Shown here: positions 9,785 through 23,427 of the stretch, piece by piece
How positions within the stretch are numbered: position 1 is the first letter of the stretch
Layout of the letters: each line of letters opens with the position of its first letter
DNA from: Cannabis sativa
Lineage: Eukaryota; Streptophyta; Magnoliopsida; Rosales; Cannabaceae
Assembly (NCBI RefSeq): GCF_029168945.1
Contig: NC_083607.1
Location: forward strand, 12,232,001 to 12,296,000
Length of the DNA stretch: 64,000 nucleotides
Direction of reading: 5' to 3'
Translations under genes and position numbers: made by a program
The notes under the pieces: model-generated
Databases searched by the model: none
Told to the model about the DNA's origin: nothing
The model's input: the letters and a program-made list of their open reading frames with translations, nothing else

Positions 9785-11644
9785 TGTTGGGTTTTATGCC
9801 CTAAATAAAACTCGTTTCAATATAATCAGATTTACTTATTAATATAGATCAGAAATAACATTTAATGTTGCATGGTTCACATGATTTATTTCATGATTAT
9901 ACGTACATAATGTATGAATTCTATTTAAGTCCAGAACATATCAATTTGTTAATGATTATAGTGTTGTCAACACATTGGAATGTAATCTTAATTATATGTT
10001 CGAAAGTTTATTCCTTAATTTGTCAGAACACTGGATTTAGACTGACATGGTATAATCAGCGATAGGTATTCTTACACCTTGGATAAGTGTTATGTCCTTT
10101 CCAGGACATTGGCAAAGTTTACCAGCATCGGATGTATGGAGTATACATCGGAAGGGACCGATATTGAACTTTGATTAGATATATTAGAACTTACCGTAAT
10201 ATCTATTCAATTCAATATCACCTGTTGATCCTAGATCAAATGATCTTAATCCTGACATGATTAGGTTCAATCTCAAGAGTGTTATTCGTGTTCTTTGATT
10301 TGTTAGTTAAGCCTACTTTTGGGTCAGGGTCATACGTAAATTTTGGGAACACGGTAGTGCAATTGAGTGAGAGCGCTAACATAAATATGGAATCTATAGC
10401 TTCTATCTGGCGAATATAAAGTAAAGGATGATTTCCTTCGAGCTTAACCAAACAAAAATAAATGGTGGAGATCTCAGTTCACTTAGCTGAAATATCATTT
10501 ATACAGGGTTAAGTGTTTTAAGGATAAAATACATTGTAGGGTGTTACGGTAATTTAATCCCTTTACAGTGTAAATCATCTATATAGAGGATCATTGATCA
10601 CATTAGGGTTATAACAATGGATAACTAATGACGTGTCTATATCGTGGAAGATATAGAGCGTTCTATATACTGAGAGTGCAATTCTAAGTTCTATGCGTGG
10701 ATTCAACGAAGAATTAATAAGTCAGTGAATTTAAGATATAAATTCTTGATCTACTTATTGGAAGCTCGGATATATAGACCCATGGTCCCCATACTAGTTG
10801 AGACCATACTGCTTGTAAGACTCAGTTAATTGATTTTGATTAATCAATTATAATTCTAAAATTAGACTATGTCTAGTTTATGAATTTTCACTAAGCAAGG
10901 GCGAAATTGTAAAGAAAAGATATTCTAGGTTTATTTATTAATTAAGAGACTTTATATGTCTAATTAATAAATATGTTAAATGACAATATTATTTAATAAT
11001 TAATTTTTAGTTATTAAATAATTAGAATTCGCATTTAAATGGTTGAATTTGAAAATTGGCGTTTTTGAGAAAATGAGATGCAGAAATGATAAAACAGCAA
11101 AATTGCATAAGTGAGACCCATTATCCAAGGCCCATGGCCAGCCACACTTATAGGGTTTTATCATTATTTTAATACCAAATAATTCTAACTTAAACCTAGG
11201 TGGTTACCTATAAATAGGTAGTGATGGCTTCAGGAAAAGATGATACATCTCATTCCTTCACAGAAATTTTTCTAGTCGCCACTTCCCTCTTCTCTTTTCT
11301 TCTCTAAATTTCGAATTCCTTGAGTGAATGAGTGAGTGCCCACACACATTAAGTGGCATCTCAATCATAGTGTGTAAGACTGTGGAAAACCATCCAACAA
11401 GAAGGAGAATCGGCATCAAAGGAAGGAGAGAAAGAGATCCAGGTTCAGAAATTGATATTGCTCTGCTACAGAAAGAAATCAAGGGCTAGATATCTGAACG
11501 GAAGGAGTCATTATATTCCGCTGCAGCCAATGTAAGGTTTACTAAACTTTATATGTATTTATTTCATTGTTTTAAAATTCATATTAGGATGTTAATGAAA
11601 CATACTTGTTAGTAAATCTAGATCCTGGTAAAATATATCCAAAA
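9785..11644 (+). repeat. Outer copia 5' LTR (1860 bp)
   Basis: Starts TGTTGGGTTTTATGCCCT and ends ATATCCAAAA. Closely matches 28025-29874, with scattered substitutions and small indels. A probable TATA motif (CTATAAATAGG) lies at about 11209-11219, followed by a pyrimidine-rich stretch (CCCTCTTCTCTTTTCTTCTC). Confidence 0.9.
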
Positions 11645-11645
11645 A

Positions 11646-11664
11646 CTGGCCTCAGAGCCATGGT
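11646..11664 (+). other. Outer copia primer-binding site (Met-tRNA-like)
   Basis: TGGCCTCAGAGCC directly after the LTR resembles the copia Met-tRNA primer site TGGTATCAGAGCC but differs at positions 4-6. The assignment is by similarity and position. Confidence 0.6.
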
Positions 11665-13498
11665 AATGATTTACTTTCATGAAATATGAATTAAAACGAT
11701 GTTATGCATTGATTTGGATGGTTTCATGTGGTGTATGTGCTTATTTGATGATAGTTTAGAAATCGTAATGTATGTTACTGAAATATTTTTTATTTTGATC
11801 TGGAATTATTTTTTATGGAAATTAGATGAAAAATTAATAAATTTAGGCATTTACAAAACTTAATTTGGATTTTTTATGAATTAGTTATGATTTTTTGAAT
11901 TTGAACGAAAATATCAAGATTTGAAACACACGCTCGCGCGCGCATGGGCACAGGCTCGCTCGGACACGCTGCTGTCTGAAGGGCAGCTCGCGCCCAAGAT
12001 CCTTGGTCAAATGAGGCTGCTTTCAGCCTCGTTCCTTGGCCATACTCCGCATTCCGCGCGCGCAGGGGTATGCAATGCATACCCCTGTGCTTCAAACTTG
12101 TTTTCGTCATAACTTTTGATTCAAAAATCGTTTTTCATTGAAACAAAAGCCGAATTTTGCTAGAATTTTGTGTAGAATCTAAATTTTCAATTAAAAATCT
12201 AATTTTCAGAATAAAATTAATTTTATTAAATTTTTAATTAATTAAAATTAGTTTCTGATATTAGTAGGCTTTGAATTTTGAAAATTTGATTTCTCAAAAA
12301 GGAGCCTTATGGTTAATTTTAAAATTTTAGATTATTTTATTTATTTTAATTATAAGATCAGATATTATTTTTAATTAAATTTTAAATGATCTTACTTTGA
12401 TATTAAAATATTATCTTTTTTTTTTTAAAAAAAATAATCTTGTTCAAATTTCAAAATTTGCTAACCATATCATATTTTTTCAAATTTGTTATTTTCAAAA
12501 TATATTTTATTAATTAAAATTATAAGATTAGGAATATGTTAGGTTTAACATTTTATCTTATTAGACATTTTTTTTATTAAAATTATATTTTAGCAAAAAT
12601 AACATGAAGATTTGAAAAATTGGTTTGTTTAGTTTGAATAGATATTTTAGGGTTTCAAACCATAAATTTTCAAACTTATTATTTTATTATTTTTTTTAAA
12701 TATTCTAACCATATAAAATATCTTATTTTTCAATTAGTTTATTTATGTAATATATTAATTTATTAAATTATAAGACTCAGAATATTATAATGAAATATTT
12801 AAATTTAAAATTCAAGATATTTTATTATATTATCTTATTAGAAATTTTAAATAAATTTAAATTTTGAATAAACTTGATATTTGAAAAATTGGTTAGATAT
12901 TTTTGATTTTTTGTTAGAATTTAAGAAATTTAGGAGTTTGTTGAATTTTGAATTTTTTTTCAAATATTCTCTAACAACCTAAATTTGAATTCTAGTTAAG
13001 ATATTTATTTTAAAATTTAATTTTATTTTAAATTTTAAAATTGAGATATTTTAGCTTACTTTCCAGATATTCCAGATCAGTTATTATTATTTGTATTGTT
13101 TGATTATATTATTATTATGTATTCAAATTTTTTTATACAAACCTATATTATTTATTTGATCTAAATTGCTATGATTAACTTGTTGACAGATCCAATGATC
13201 TGATTTTAATCATAGTCCAATTGTCAATAGATCTTATAAATAATTTGTAACAGGTAATTTTTGCAATTTCTTTAATCTGTGTAAACCTAGTAACATGATA
13301 GGGCCCATCCAAATCTTTTGACCTGTGTGAGCCTATATGTTTGCTATTGGGCTTAGATGCATATAGGAAGCCCATTTAAGTTTTACTAAGTAAATGGACT
13401 AGGTTGCTAAAATAAATTTTGACATAAGTAAATTTATTTAGGCCCAATTAGATTTGGGCTTATTCAATGAATAACAGTTGTTTATTTAAAGGTTAAAT
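11665..13498 (+). other. Outer copia leader, first part
   Basis: Noncoding and AT-rich, except for a GC-rich island at about 11928-12106. The island has GCGCGCGC at 11936-11943, another near 12057, and a hairpin at 12063-12087 with 12 bp perfect arms (CAGGGGTATGCA). The inner element is inserted at 13499. Confidence 0.55.
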
Positions 13499-15383
13499 TG
13501 TTGGGTTTTATGCCCCAAATAAAACTCATTTCAATATAATCAGATTTACTTATTAATATAGATCAGAAATAACATTTAATGTTGCATGGTTCACATGATT
13601 TATTTCATGACTATATGTACATAATGTATAGATTCATCTGAAACCCTTTTCACATACTTGATCCTGCTTATTGTGCCGTCAACACATTGGAAAGTAAACA
13701 TGACTATGTGAATAAAGTTTCCTAGATTTATCAGACACAGGGTTTTACTGATATGATAATCTACAACAGAGTTTACTTGTATTTGGAGAAATACTATGTT
13801 CTTTCCAAAACATTGGTTAAAGTAAAGCTCCGGTTGGATGCATGGAGTATGCATCGGAAGGGACCGATATTGAACTTTGACTTAGATTTAATTAAACTTA
13901 CCGTAAAATCTATTCAAGTCAATATCGCCTAGTTGATCCTAGATCAAATGATCTTAATCCTGTTATGATTAGGCTCAATCTTGAAAGGCTATTCGTGTTC
14001 TTTGATTTGTTAGTTAAGCCTACTTTTAGGTCAGGGTGATACGTACATTTTGGGAACACGGTAGTGCAATTGAGTGGGAGCGCTAGCATAAACATGGAAT
14101 CTATAGCTTCTATCTGGCGAATAGTAAGCAAAGGATGATCTCCTTCGAGCTTGACCAAACGAAAATAAATGGTGGAGATCTGATTTCACATAAGCTGAAA
14201 TATCATTTATACGGGGTCAAGTGTTTTAAGGATAAAATACATAGTAGGGTGTTACGGTAAGTTAATCCCTTTACTGTGTAGATCATTCATATAGAGGATA
14301 ATTGATCACATTAGGATTATAACAAGGGATAACTAATGATGTGTCTATATGGTGGAACATATAGAGCATTCTATATACTGAGAGTGCAATTCTAAGTTCT
14401 ATGCGTGGATTCAACGAAGAATTAATAAGTTAGTGAATTTTAGTCCTAAATTCTTGATCTACTTATTGGAAGCTCGGTTATATAGACCCATGGTCCCCCC
14501 ACTAGTTGAGATAATATTGCTTGTAAGACTCATGTAATTGGTTTTGATTAATCAATTATAATCCTCAAATTAGACTATGTCTATTTGTGAATTTTTCACT
14601 AAGTAAGGGCGAAATTGTAAAGAAAGAGTTTATAGGGGCTTATTTGTTAATTATGATACTTTGTATGGTTCAATTAATAAATATGATAAATGACAATATT
14701 ATTTAATAATTATTTATAGTTATTAAATAGTTAGAATTGGCATTTAAATTGTTGAATTAGGAAATTGGCATTTTTGAGAAAATCAGATACAAAAGGTGTT
14801 AAAATTGCAAAATTGCAAAAAGCAAGGCCCAATCCACTAAGTGTATGGCCGGCCACCTATTGTAGGTTTTTTAAGTTGATTTTTTCATTATTTTAATGCC
14901 ATATAATTCAAATCTAACACTAGTGGAATGCTATAAATAGATAGTGAAGGCTTCAGGAAAAATAGACTTTCTGAATCAGAAAAACCTGAGCCTCCTATCT
15001 CTCTTCTCTAGCCGCCACTCTCACTCTCTCTTCTTCCTTTGAATTTCGAAATTACCTTAGTGATTAGAGTAGTGCCCACACACATCAAGTGATACCTCAA
15101 TCATAGTGAGGAAGATCGTGAAGAAAGATCATCAGCAAAGGAGTTTCAGCATCAAAGATTCAGAGAAAGAGATCCAGGTTCAGATATTGATAATGCTCTG
15201 CTACATGAAGGAATCAAGGGCTAGATATCTGAACGGAAGGAGTCATTATATTCCGCTGCACCCAATGTAAGGTTTCTTAAACTTTATATGTGTTTATTTC
15301 ATCGTTTTAGAAAGTTCTTATTTAGGATGTTAATCAACATACTTGTGAGTAGATCTAAGATCCTAGTAAAATAATTTCCAACA
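13499..15383 (+). repeat. Inner copia 5' LTR (1885 bp)
   Basis: TGTTGGG to TTTCCAACA. Nearly identical over its length to 21538-23422, so the insertion is recent. It diverges from the outer LTR most clearly in the stretch 13620-13830. TATA motif CTATAAATAG near 14931. Confidence 0.92.
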
Positions 15384-15384
15384 A

Positions 15385-15403
15385 CTGGCCTCAGAGCCAT
15401 GGT
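15385..15403 (+). other. Inner copia primer-binding site (Met-tRNA-like)
   Basis: Same TGGCCTCAGAGCC variant as the outer element, immediately after the LTR. Confidence 0.6.
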
Positions 15404-18400
15404 AATTGATTTACTTGCAAGAAATTTGGACTTTAAAACGATTGTTTGTATGTTCTTTGGATGGTATCATGTTGTATTGAGTGTTATTTGATGATTGATT
15501 GATGTTTGTAAATTTTCGTGAAAAATAATTGCGATTTTGTTTCTGGAATTATTTTTATTGGATAGTATGGGAAAAATTAACCAAGTTAGCTTTTTACAGA
15601 ACTCAATTTCGATTTTATTTGAATTAGTTATGAATTTTTGAAGATTTGAAAAAATCGGGGTTGTGCTGAAATTTTCCTGCGATCGCAAATCTCTCCGTAC
15701 AGTTCACAATTTTTTCGTTTTTCTTCAATTTTTCATGCTTTTTTATGGAATTAACTTCCGATTTTTGGTATAGTTTTGTATTTATACTATTACTATTCCT
15801 AATTCAATTCTAATTATCATTTTGAATTAATTTAATATTTTTTAAATTTAATTCAAGATATTAGTGTAATTTGAATTTGAATAGAATTAGTATCTATCTT
15901 CTTGCTTAAAAATATATCTTATTTTAAAATTTGATTATATCTTATCTTATTTTAAATTTAAAAATAAGATATTTATAATCATGTAATTTTTAAATGATAT
16001 AAGATATTTTGCTAATTTTTTAAATTTTGTTATTTTATTTATTTAAATTACATTTAAAATTTAAAAAAGATATTTATTTATCTTTTCTAATTTTTTATTT
16101 AATTTTTATTTATAAAATAACATTTAAAATTTAAAAGTAGTTAGCAAATTTTTGAAATGATATTTAGGTTGGTTAAAACCTAATTTTTCAAAAATTGTAG
16201 GTTTAATTTTAAATTAAAATTTTTTAAAAATTTCGAATTTTTCAAATTTTTTTTAAATTTTCAAATTTTTTTTTTATTTAATTAATTATTTTCGAAATTA
16301 AATATTTAATTTAAAATTAAATAAATCCTACATCCAACTATCCAGCTAACCTTGTTGCAGGAGTATGTGTTTTAGCTTGTTTGTAAGTTTTCAAAACCTA
16401 TTATTACTTGATTGCAAATAGCCATGGTTACTTTTTGCCAAATCTAATGATCTGATGGCTCCCTTGGTCAAGTTAATAATTTGTAACAGGTATATTTACA
16501 ATCTTCTTTCATCTGTGTATGACCTAGCAACATGATAGGACCCATCCAAAGTGTGCCTGTGTGAGCCTATGTGTTTAATTTGATTATAGATACATATAGG
16601 TTGTTGTTGCTAAAATAAATTATCATAGTTCTTGATAGAATTTATTTAGGCCCATTTAGTTATTGGGCTTATTCAATTAATAACAGTTGTTCTTATTAAG
16701 GTTAAATTCTTCTCTTTTGGGCCTTGTGTGAGAGTTGGGAGCCATAGAAGTGGGTACGACATACTGAACCCAACACCCCCTCACATGAACCACCCCAATT
16801 GTGAAGGCCCATTTGCCTGATTTGAACAACTGTACTAGGTTAATTACACTAGTTTAACCTAATAAAAATTGATTAGCAACATAATTAATTTCATTTATTT
16901 TGAAATTAATTTAAGAAAATTATAGTTTAAAGAATTTTTTATTCTAAGCTGAACTATATGTATTTTCTTGTATTTAATTAAATATAGAATTATAATCATC
17001 TAGATTCTTTCTGGAACTTAATTTAAATTTTTCATTAAATATTCTTATTTAAGTTGATATTTAGTTATCTACAACTAACCAACTTAAATCTGAATATCTT
17101 TTGAATTTCAAATTTCAAAATTAAGTTGAGGAATTTTAGGCATTGGTTATTAAGATTCTTTAGATATTTTTTTAAGTTAATATCTTTTCGAATATTAACT
17201 TAAAATGGAATATTTTCAAATTAAGTGGTTACAACTTAATTTTTGATATTTAATTAAATTTAAATTTGAAAAATATTTAAGTTCTAGATTTTTTCTAATA
17301 CAACTTAAATTAGATATTTTTTTTTTCAAATTTTGTGGAAAAGATACTTAGTCAAATAAGATATTTTCTAGATAGTTATTTCTAGACTAATTATTTCTAA
17401 TATTAAATAGGAAAATATTATACAATGTGAAATTAATTATTTATATATAATTAATTTTGGTACAATTTATTTTAAGTATATTTTTCCTAGTATTAAACTA
17501 GAAATTAATAATTAAGCCTTCTCTACACTTAATTATTTATTTCTTGAATTTAATACATTTAATTAATTTGAAAATTAAATATCTAAGTTGATTTCTATCA
17601 TCATACTTAAATATCTCTTTTTCATGACATTTAATTAAATAGAAAATTATTTTTAGTTGAAATTTATTTTTTCAACTAAATTTAAATAATTTTCAAAATA
17701 TATTTTTTCTTTATTTTATAATCAATTTTCGAAATTGCATTTCTTAAATGCTAGAATTTCGAATTTTATCTTGAAAAATAGATTAAGTTGTAAATTAATT
17801 ATTTATTTTAATTAATTCTTGGATCAACTTAAATCAATGATTTTTTCATTTATTGATTAATTTAAAATAAATTGAATTAAAGTATATTATTAGAAATTGA
17901 ATTAATTAGTCAAAGGAAAATCTAGATAGGTGATATTTTTGATTGAAGTATTTTTCTAGTGTATTTAATTAAATAGAAAATTAATATTTAAGTTGATTTT
18001 CATCATCATACTTAAATATTTAAATTTTTCTTATATATTTAATTAAATAGGAAAATTATATTTTTTGTTGTAAATTAATTTTATTAACTAATTTTGGGCC
18101 AACATTAAATTAGAATAATTTTTCCAGGATTTATTTTTTATTTTAATATACATTTTTCGAAAATTGTATTCTTATATACTTTAATTTTTCGAAATGCAAT
18201 ATATATTTATAGAAAATTAAATTTGAGTTGTAAATTAATTTAAATTAATTTTGTAACAACTTAAATTGAATATTTTTCTAAATATTTATTGGAAATTATT
18301 ACTAAGATGGAAATAATTCATGTTATTTTCATATCCATCTAAGTAAAATTTATAAATATTAAATTAAAATTTATATTTGGAATTTTTCATTCTAAATTAG

Positions 18401-18500
18401 AAATTTTAATTAAATAAATATATATATTTAAAATAAATAAATTAAATAAAGAGAATCAAAGAAAATACAACTCACTTTAAATAATGAACTTTATTATAAT
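15404..18500 (+). other. Inner copia AT-rich leader
   Basis: About 3 kb with no credible coding sequence. A perfect palindrome TGCGATCGCA sits at 15678-15687, 295 bases past the LTR. The rest is long A/T tracts with diverged repeats such as TTTAATTAAATAG and TTAAGTTGATTT. Confidence 0.5.
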
Positions 18501-18900
18501 TAAGATATTCGATCTCCATTGTGGGTTTTACACCGCGTTTGTTTTAGTGAGTAATCCTCCCTAATGGAGGAACGTTCATTAGCAATTTCGCACCGTTTAA
18601 CCTCGCATGATAAGTAGTTTGTAAGTGTTTTGTATGGTATGGATCACCCTAATGGTGGCGACCATACTTGACTTGCAAGTTATGAAACAATGGTGGAAGC
18701 TCATAAGATAGAATAGCCTTGACTCTCGCCTAAACGGGACAACGCTGAATTCCAATCTTGATCGAATAGAAGGTTGCTAGAATGTTTATCATTTTAGATG
18801 AGCTGACAACTCTATTCAATGGATGATGCTTTGACTCTCGCCTAAACGGGACACTGTATCAGTTTGTTGAAAAACCTTGGAAATTATTTAGGATTGTATG
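18501..18900 (+). promoter_or_regulatory. Conserved leader block upstream of gag-pol (inner copia)
   Basis: Better conserved across the three family members than the surrounding DNA. It has the hairpin TCCTCC-CTAAT-GGAGGA at 18555-18571 and two copies of CTCTCGCCTAAACGGGAC (about 18723-18740 and 18834-18851). The matching blocks are 24850-25215 (outer) and 56400-56790 (E3). A role in RNA packaging or translation is inferred only from position and conservation. Confidence 0.45.
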
Positions 18901-19349
18901 TTTTAGTATTTTCACTTGTCATTCCTACTTGCTATATGCTTATAATTTCTGAATTGTGTATGAATTTATATTGAACCATGTTATTTTCTGTTATTAATTT
19001 GTAGTTTAATTTCGAATCTTCATTGTTGGTCTAACATGTTTGTTTTTCTAATGAGATAAATCCCTAATGGATTTTCACCATTAGACATACATAATAGTGT
19101 AAGATCTCGAAAGATAAATATTGTATATGCGACATCTAGCTGTTCATCAATTGATGACACCTTAGACTAGTATTTTTACGATATGAAACAAGAAGATTGT
19201 ATAAATAAGATTACTTTGACTTTCGCTAATCGAAGCATCGTTGGATTCTTATTTTAAACGAAATTATCCAAATTCCTCTTAGCTTATTCATTTCGAATTA
19301 GCTTTAAAAACATATCATTGGATGAATGGTCTATAAATCATTTCATGTC

Positions 19350-21480
19350 ATTATATTTTCTCTTAAGAAATTAAATGACACATATGATTATAATCCCGAA
19401 ATTGTATTCCCAATAGATATAAATCCTCAATCTTAGAAATCTCCTACTTGTATGGGCAAATCTGACTTAGAGTTTGTATTAGTAGTGTTGGTCCAAGAAA
19501 GAATTACTCATTATATTTGGTTGAATTTAAGTCTTTGACTTTAATTATAGAATCCAAACAGAAATTTTCTTATATTTCTAATTCCAGATACAATACAGTT
19601 ACACTTTCGCAAGTGTTTAATATCCATCTTTTATTAATGGATTCAAACTGTATGGAATATGAGTTAGATATTCTGTGACCAGGATCCACTCGCAGTATTC
19701 AAAGAACTCTTTGATGTAACTAAGCCTATGTCATCAATAGACACTACCATTTTTTTTAATCTATGGCATTTGTATCTTGTTCATAGTGGATTTGCAAGAT
19801 CAATCTCTACAAAGAGTTAATATGCCTATATCCAATGAAAGTAGTTCATCTCATTCGCAGATGGATGTACATTCAGGGGTGGATATGAGTTTTTCGTTGT
19901 ATTCTTAAAACGAAAACTCTAGATTATACCTTTTAGCAAGAAATTTGAAATGTTTGAAAAATTTCATTAATTTCTAGCAATGGTTAAAACCATTAAGGTA
20001 AGTGGTTAAAGATCTTGCGAACTGATAGGGGTGGTGAAATAGTTAGTAGATATGCAGTTCAAAGATCATTAAATTGATTTTTGAATTATATCCAAACTTA
20101 CCTCCCCAGAAATTTTGAGTTGCATATTGATGATTAGTTACTAGTCGTTGCCTAAATCCTTCTATGGTAATACAATTTCTGAATGATGTAATGGTTGTAT
20201 ACTTAATGTAAAACATTACTAGATTCATGGATGACCTAATCAAAATCTTAAGAAAAGCTAGAATTGTAAACCATGGTTTCTTAGCTATTCTAAGTGATTA
20301 GGGGTGGACCATCCCATTGTCAATAGATAAGAAAGTGTTTGTTCAAACAAATACTACTTTTCTAAGAAAATGACTAAGTCTGAAAAACAAGTAGGAAATA
20401 AAGGAGATATTTAATTCTTGATTCCAAAAGTGTTCTATCATCTTATATAACATATGATGATCGCACTGCCTCTGTTGTCTTGTCACAACCGAAGAGATCA
20501 ATACCATTTAGTTTTCTTAGACATAATTCACGGTGCCTTGTCGTAGTGGGAGAGTTTCTGGGAACTCACCTTCTTATGACTTGGGAGACACTAGTGATTA
20601 AAATCCATTGTGAGTTTAAACAAGTAATGGATTGTCAAGATAAGAAACTAAGAAGAAAGCCAATAGAACTATGGTTTAATCCATTCACATGGAATAACCT
20701 AAAGTTTTCTATTACAAGCAACTTATTTTAGTAAGATGATGAAGCATTTTCTTTCTAATGGCAATCTACAGAAGCTTCACAACTTCTTAGGCATAGATTT
20801 TATCTAAGGAAAAGTCTCAACTATTCCAGAAAAGATAAAGCCATGAAAGAATTTCTTAAATCAACAGTGAGAGGTCTTAGATATGCTTTTGTATGCCTTA
20901 GACCAGACACCTGCTGTTGAGTGGGAGTAATGAGTAGGTATCAGATTATTCCAAGAGAAGAACATTGGAACACAATCAAGTAAATCCTAAGATTAAGAAG
21001 AGGAACTATATGTTAGTCTATAAGGGTGTGTTTAAAACTCTTAGACTACACCATATCAGATTTCGAAATTTGCCTTTGTGCTAGTAAATCTTTCTGATAA
21101 GATGGTGGTTACTCTGGGGGTGGAATATTGATTTTAGAGAAGTGTAAAAACCTATCTGAAGTCTCTAGGTCTACCAGAGAGGGACTGAATGTTAAGGTTG
21201 CAGGAAAGGTACTTATTCAGTCTAAGGAAAGTTCTATACATCTTTGGCACCATTCCAAATTGCCTAAACTACGAGTGTTAATTTCCTGATTAACCAAAAG
21301 TAGTTGCCAAAGGTATAGAATCCAGTATCCCAAGAGAGTAGACATATAGAGAGGAATTTCACATTATCAATGATTTTGTGATTAAAGGAAGAGTAATAGT
21401 GGAGAAAAGGTTGTGGTTAATTCAATCTTTCAGATCCTATTACGAGGAGTTTACTACTACTACACTTGATTTGTATATCA
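19350..21480 (+). pseudogene. Inner copia degraded gag-pol remnant
   Basis: Recognisable by alignment to E3. It has a pre-integrase piece (LWHLYLVHSG, about 19763), the integrase motif around TDRGGE (about 20018), then RT and RNase H fragments including RPDTC followed by VGVMSRYQI near 20900. Stops and deletions are dense and no frame exceeds 85 codons. Many defects match those of the outer element, so the parent was already dead and was copied in trans. The polypurine tract and 3' LTR follow at 21538. Confidence 0.75.
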
Positions 21481-21537
21481 AGGTGTTGAGATTATTTGAA
21501 ACGCACTTTTTGTTTTATATTAGTGCAAGTGGGAGTT

Positions 21538-23422
21538 TGTTGGGTTTTATGCCCTAAATAAAACTCATTTCAATATAATCAGATTTACTTATTAATATAG
21601 ATCAGAAATAACATTTAATGTTGCATGGTTCACATGATTTATTTCATGATTATATGTACACAATGTATAGATTCATCTGAAACCCTTTTCACATACTTGA
21701 TCCTGTTTATTGTGCCGTCAACACATTGGAAAGTAAACTTGACTATGTGAATAAAGTTTCCTAGATTTATCAGACACAGGGTTTTACTGATATTATAATC
21801 TACAACAGAGTTTACTTGTATTTGGAGAAATACTATGTTCTTTCCAGAATATTGGTTAAAGTAAAGCTCAGGTTGGATGCATGGAATATGTATCGGAAGG
21901 GACCGATATTGAACTTTGACTTAGATTTAATTAAACTTACCGTCAAATCTATTCAAGTCAATATCGCCTAGTTGATCCTAGATCAAATGATCTTAATCCT
22001 GTTATAATTAGGCTCAATCTTGAAAGGCTATTCGTGTTCTTTGATTTGTTAGTTAAGCCTACTTTTAGGTCAGGGTGATACGTACATTTTGGGAACACGG
22101 TAGTGCAATTGAGTGGGAGTGCTAGCATAAACATGGAATCTATAGCTTCTATCTGGCGAATAGTAAGCAAAGGATGATCTCCTTCGAGCTTGACCAAACG
22201 AAAATAAATGGTGGAGATCTCATTTCACATAAGCTGAAATATCATTTATACGGGGTCAAGTGTTTTAAGGATAAAATACATAGTAGGGTGTTACGGTAAT
22301 TTAATCCCTTTACTGTGTAGATCATTCATATAGAGGATAATTGATCACATTAGGATTATAACAATGGATAACTAATGATGTGTCTATATGGTGGAACATA
22401 TAGAGCATTCTATATACTGAGAGTGCAATTCTAAGTTCTATGCGTGGATTCAACGAAGAATTAATAAGTCAGTGAATTTTAGTCCTAAATTCTTGATCTA
22501 CTTATTGGAAGCTCGGTTATATAGACCCATGGTCCCCCCACTAGTTGAGATAATATTGCTTGTAAGACTCATGTAATTGGTTTTGATTAATCAATTATAA
22601 TCCTCAAATTAGACTATGTCTATTTGTGAATTTTTCACTAAGTAAGGGCGAAATTGTAAAGAAAGAGTTTATAGGGGCATATTTGTTAATTATGATACTT
22701 TGTATGGTTCAATTAATAAATATGATAAATGACAATATTATTTAATAATTATTTATAGTTATTAAATAGTTAGAATTGACATTTAAATGGTTGAATTAAG
22801 AAATTGGCATTTTTGAGAAAATCAGATACAAAAGGTGTTAAAATTGCAAAATTACAAAAAGCAAGGCCCAATCCACTAAGTGTATGGCCGGCCACGTATT
22901 GTAGGTTTTTTAAGTTGATTTTTTCATTATTTTAATGCCATATAATTCAAATCTAACCCTAGTAGAATGCTATAAATAGATAGTGAAGGCTTCAGGAAAA
23001 ATAGACTTTCTGAATCAGAAAAACCTGAGCCTCCTATCTCTCTTCTCTAGCCGCCACTCTCACTCTCTCTTCTTCCTTTGAATTTCGAAATTACCTTAGT
23101 GATTAGAGTAGTGCCCACACACATCAAGTGATACCTCAATCATAGTGAGGAAGATCGTGAAGAAAGATCATCAGCAAAGGAGTTTCAGCATCAAAGATTC
23201 AGAGAAAGAGATCCAGGTTCAGATATTGATAATGCTCTGCTACAGAAAGGAATCAAGGGCTAGATATCTGAACGGAAGGAGTCATTATATTCCGCTGCAC
23301 CCAATGTAAGGTTTCTTAAACTTTATATGTGTTTATTTCATCGTTTTAGAAAGTTCTTATTTAGGATGTTAATCAACATACTTGTGAGTAGATCTAAGAT
23401 CCTGGTAAAATAATTTCCAACA
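21538..23422 (+). repeat. Inner copia 3' LTR (1885 bp)
   Basis: Preceded by the purine-rich tract GCAAGTGGGAGTT. Pairs with 13499-15383 and has the same ends. Followed by the duplicated TAAAT. Confidence 0.92.
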
Positions 23423-23427
23423 TAAAT

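Larger units (their letters stand above)
13499..23422 (+). mobile_element. Inner copia element (9.9 kb, nested in the outer copia)
   Basis: Same family as its host element. LTRs are 13499-15383 and 21538-23422, both 1885 bp, starting TGTTGGG and ending CCAACA. The 5 bp duplication TAAAT lies at 13494-13498 and 23423-23427. The flanks rejoin cleanly: host sequence GGTTAAAT continues as TCCTCTCTTTTGGGCC, and the inner element has its own copy of that stretch near 16700. The internal region is degraded and non-autonomous. Confidence 0.93.

Noticed and set aside
20480..20731. 83-codon frame in the inner copia (and 26657-26896 in the outer)
   Set aside because: Chance open stretches in the ruined pol; the frame is not shared between the two copies.
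13919..22197. Antisense frames of 71-79 codons (ending near KLEG.HPLL) repeated at 10236-10451, 13919-14158, 21958-22197 and 28476-28691
   Set aside because: They lie inside LTR copies, antisense to the element, and recur because the LTR recurs. E3 keeps only a shorter version. No known domain.
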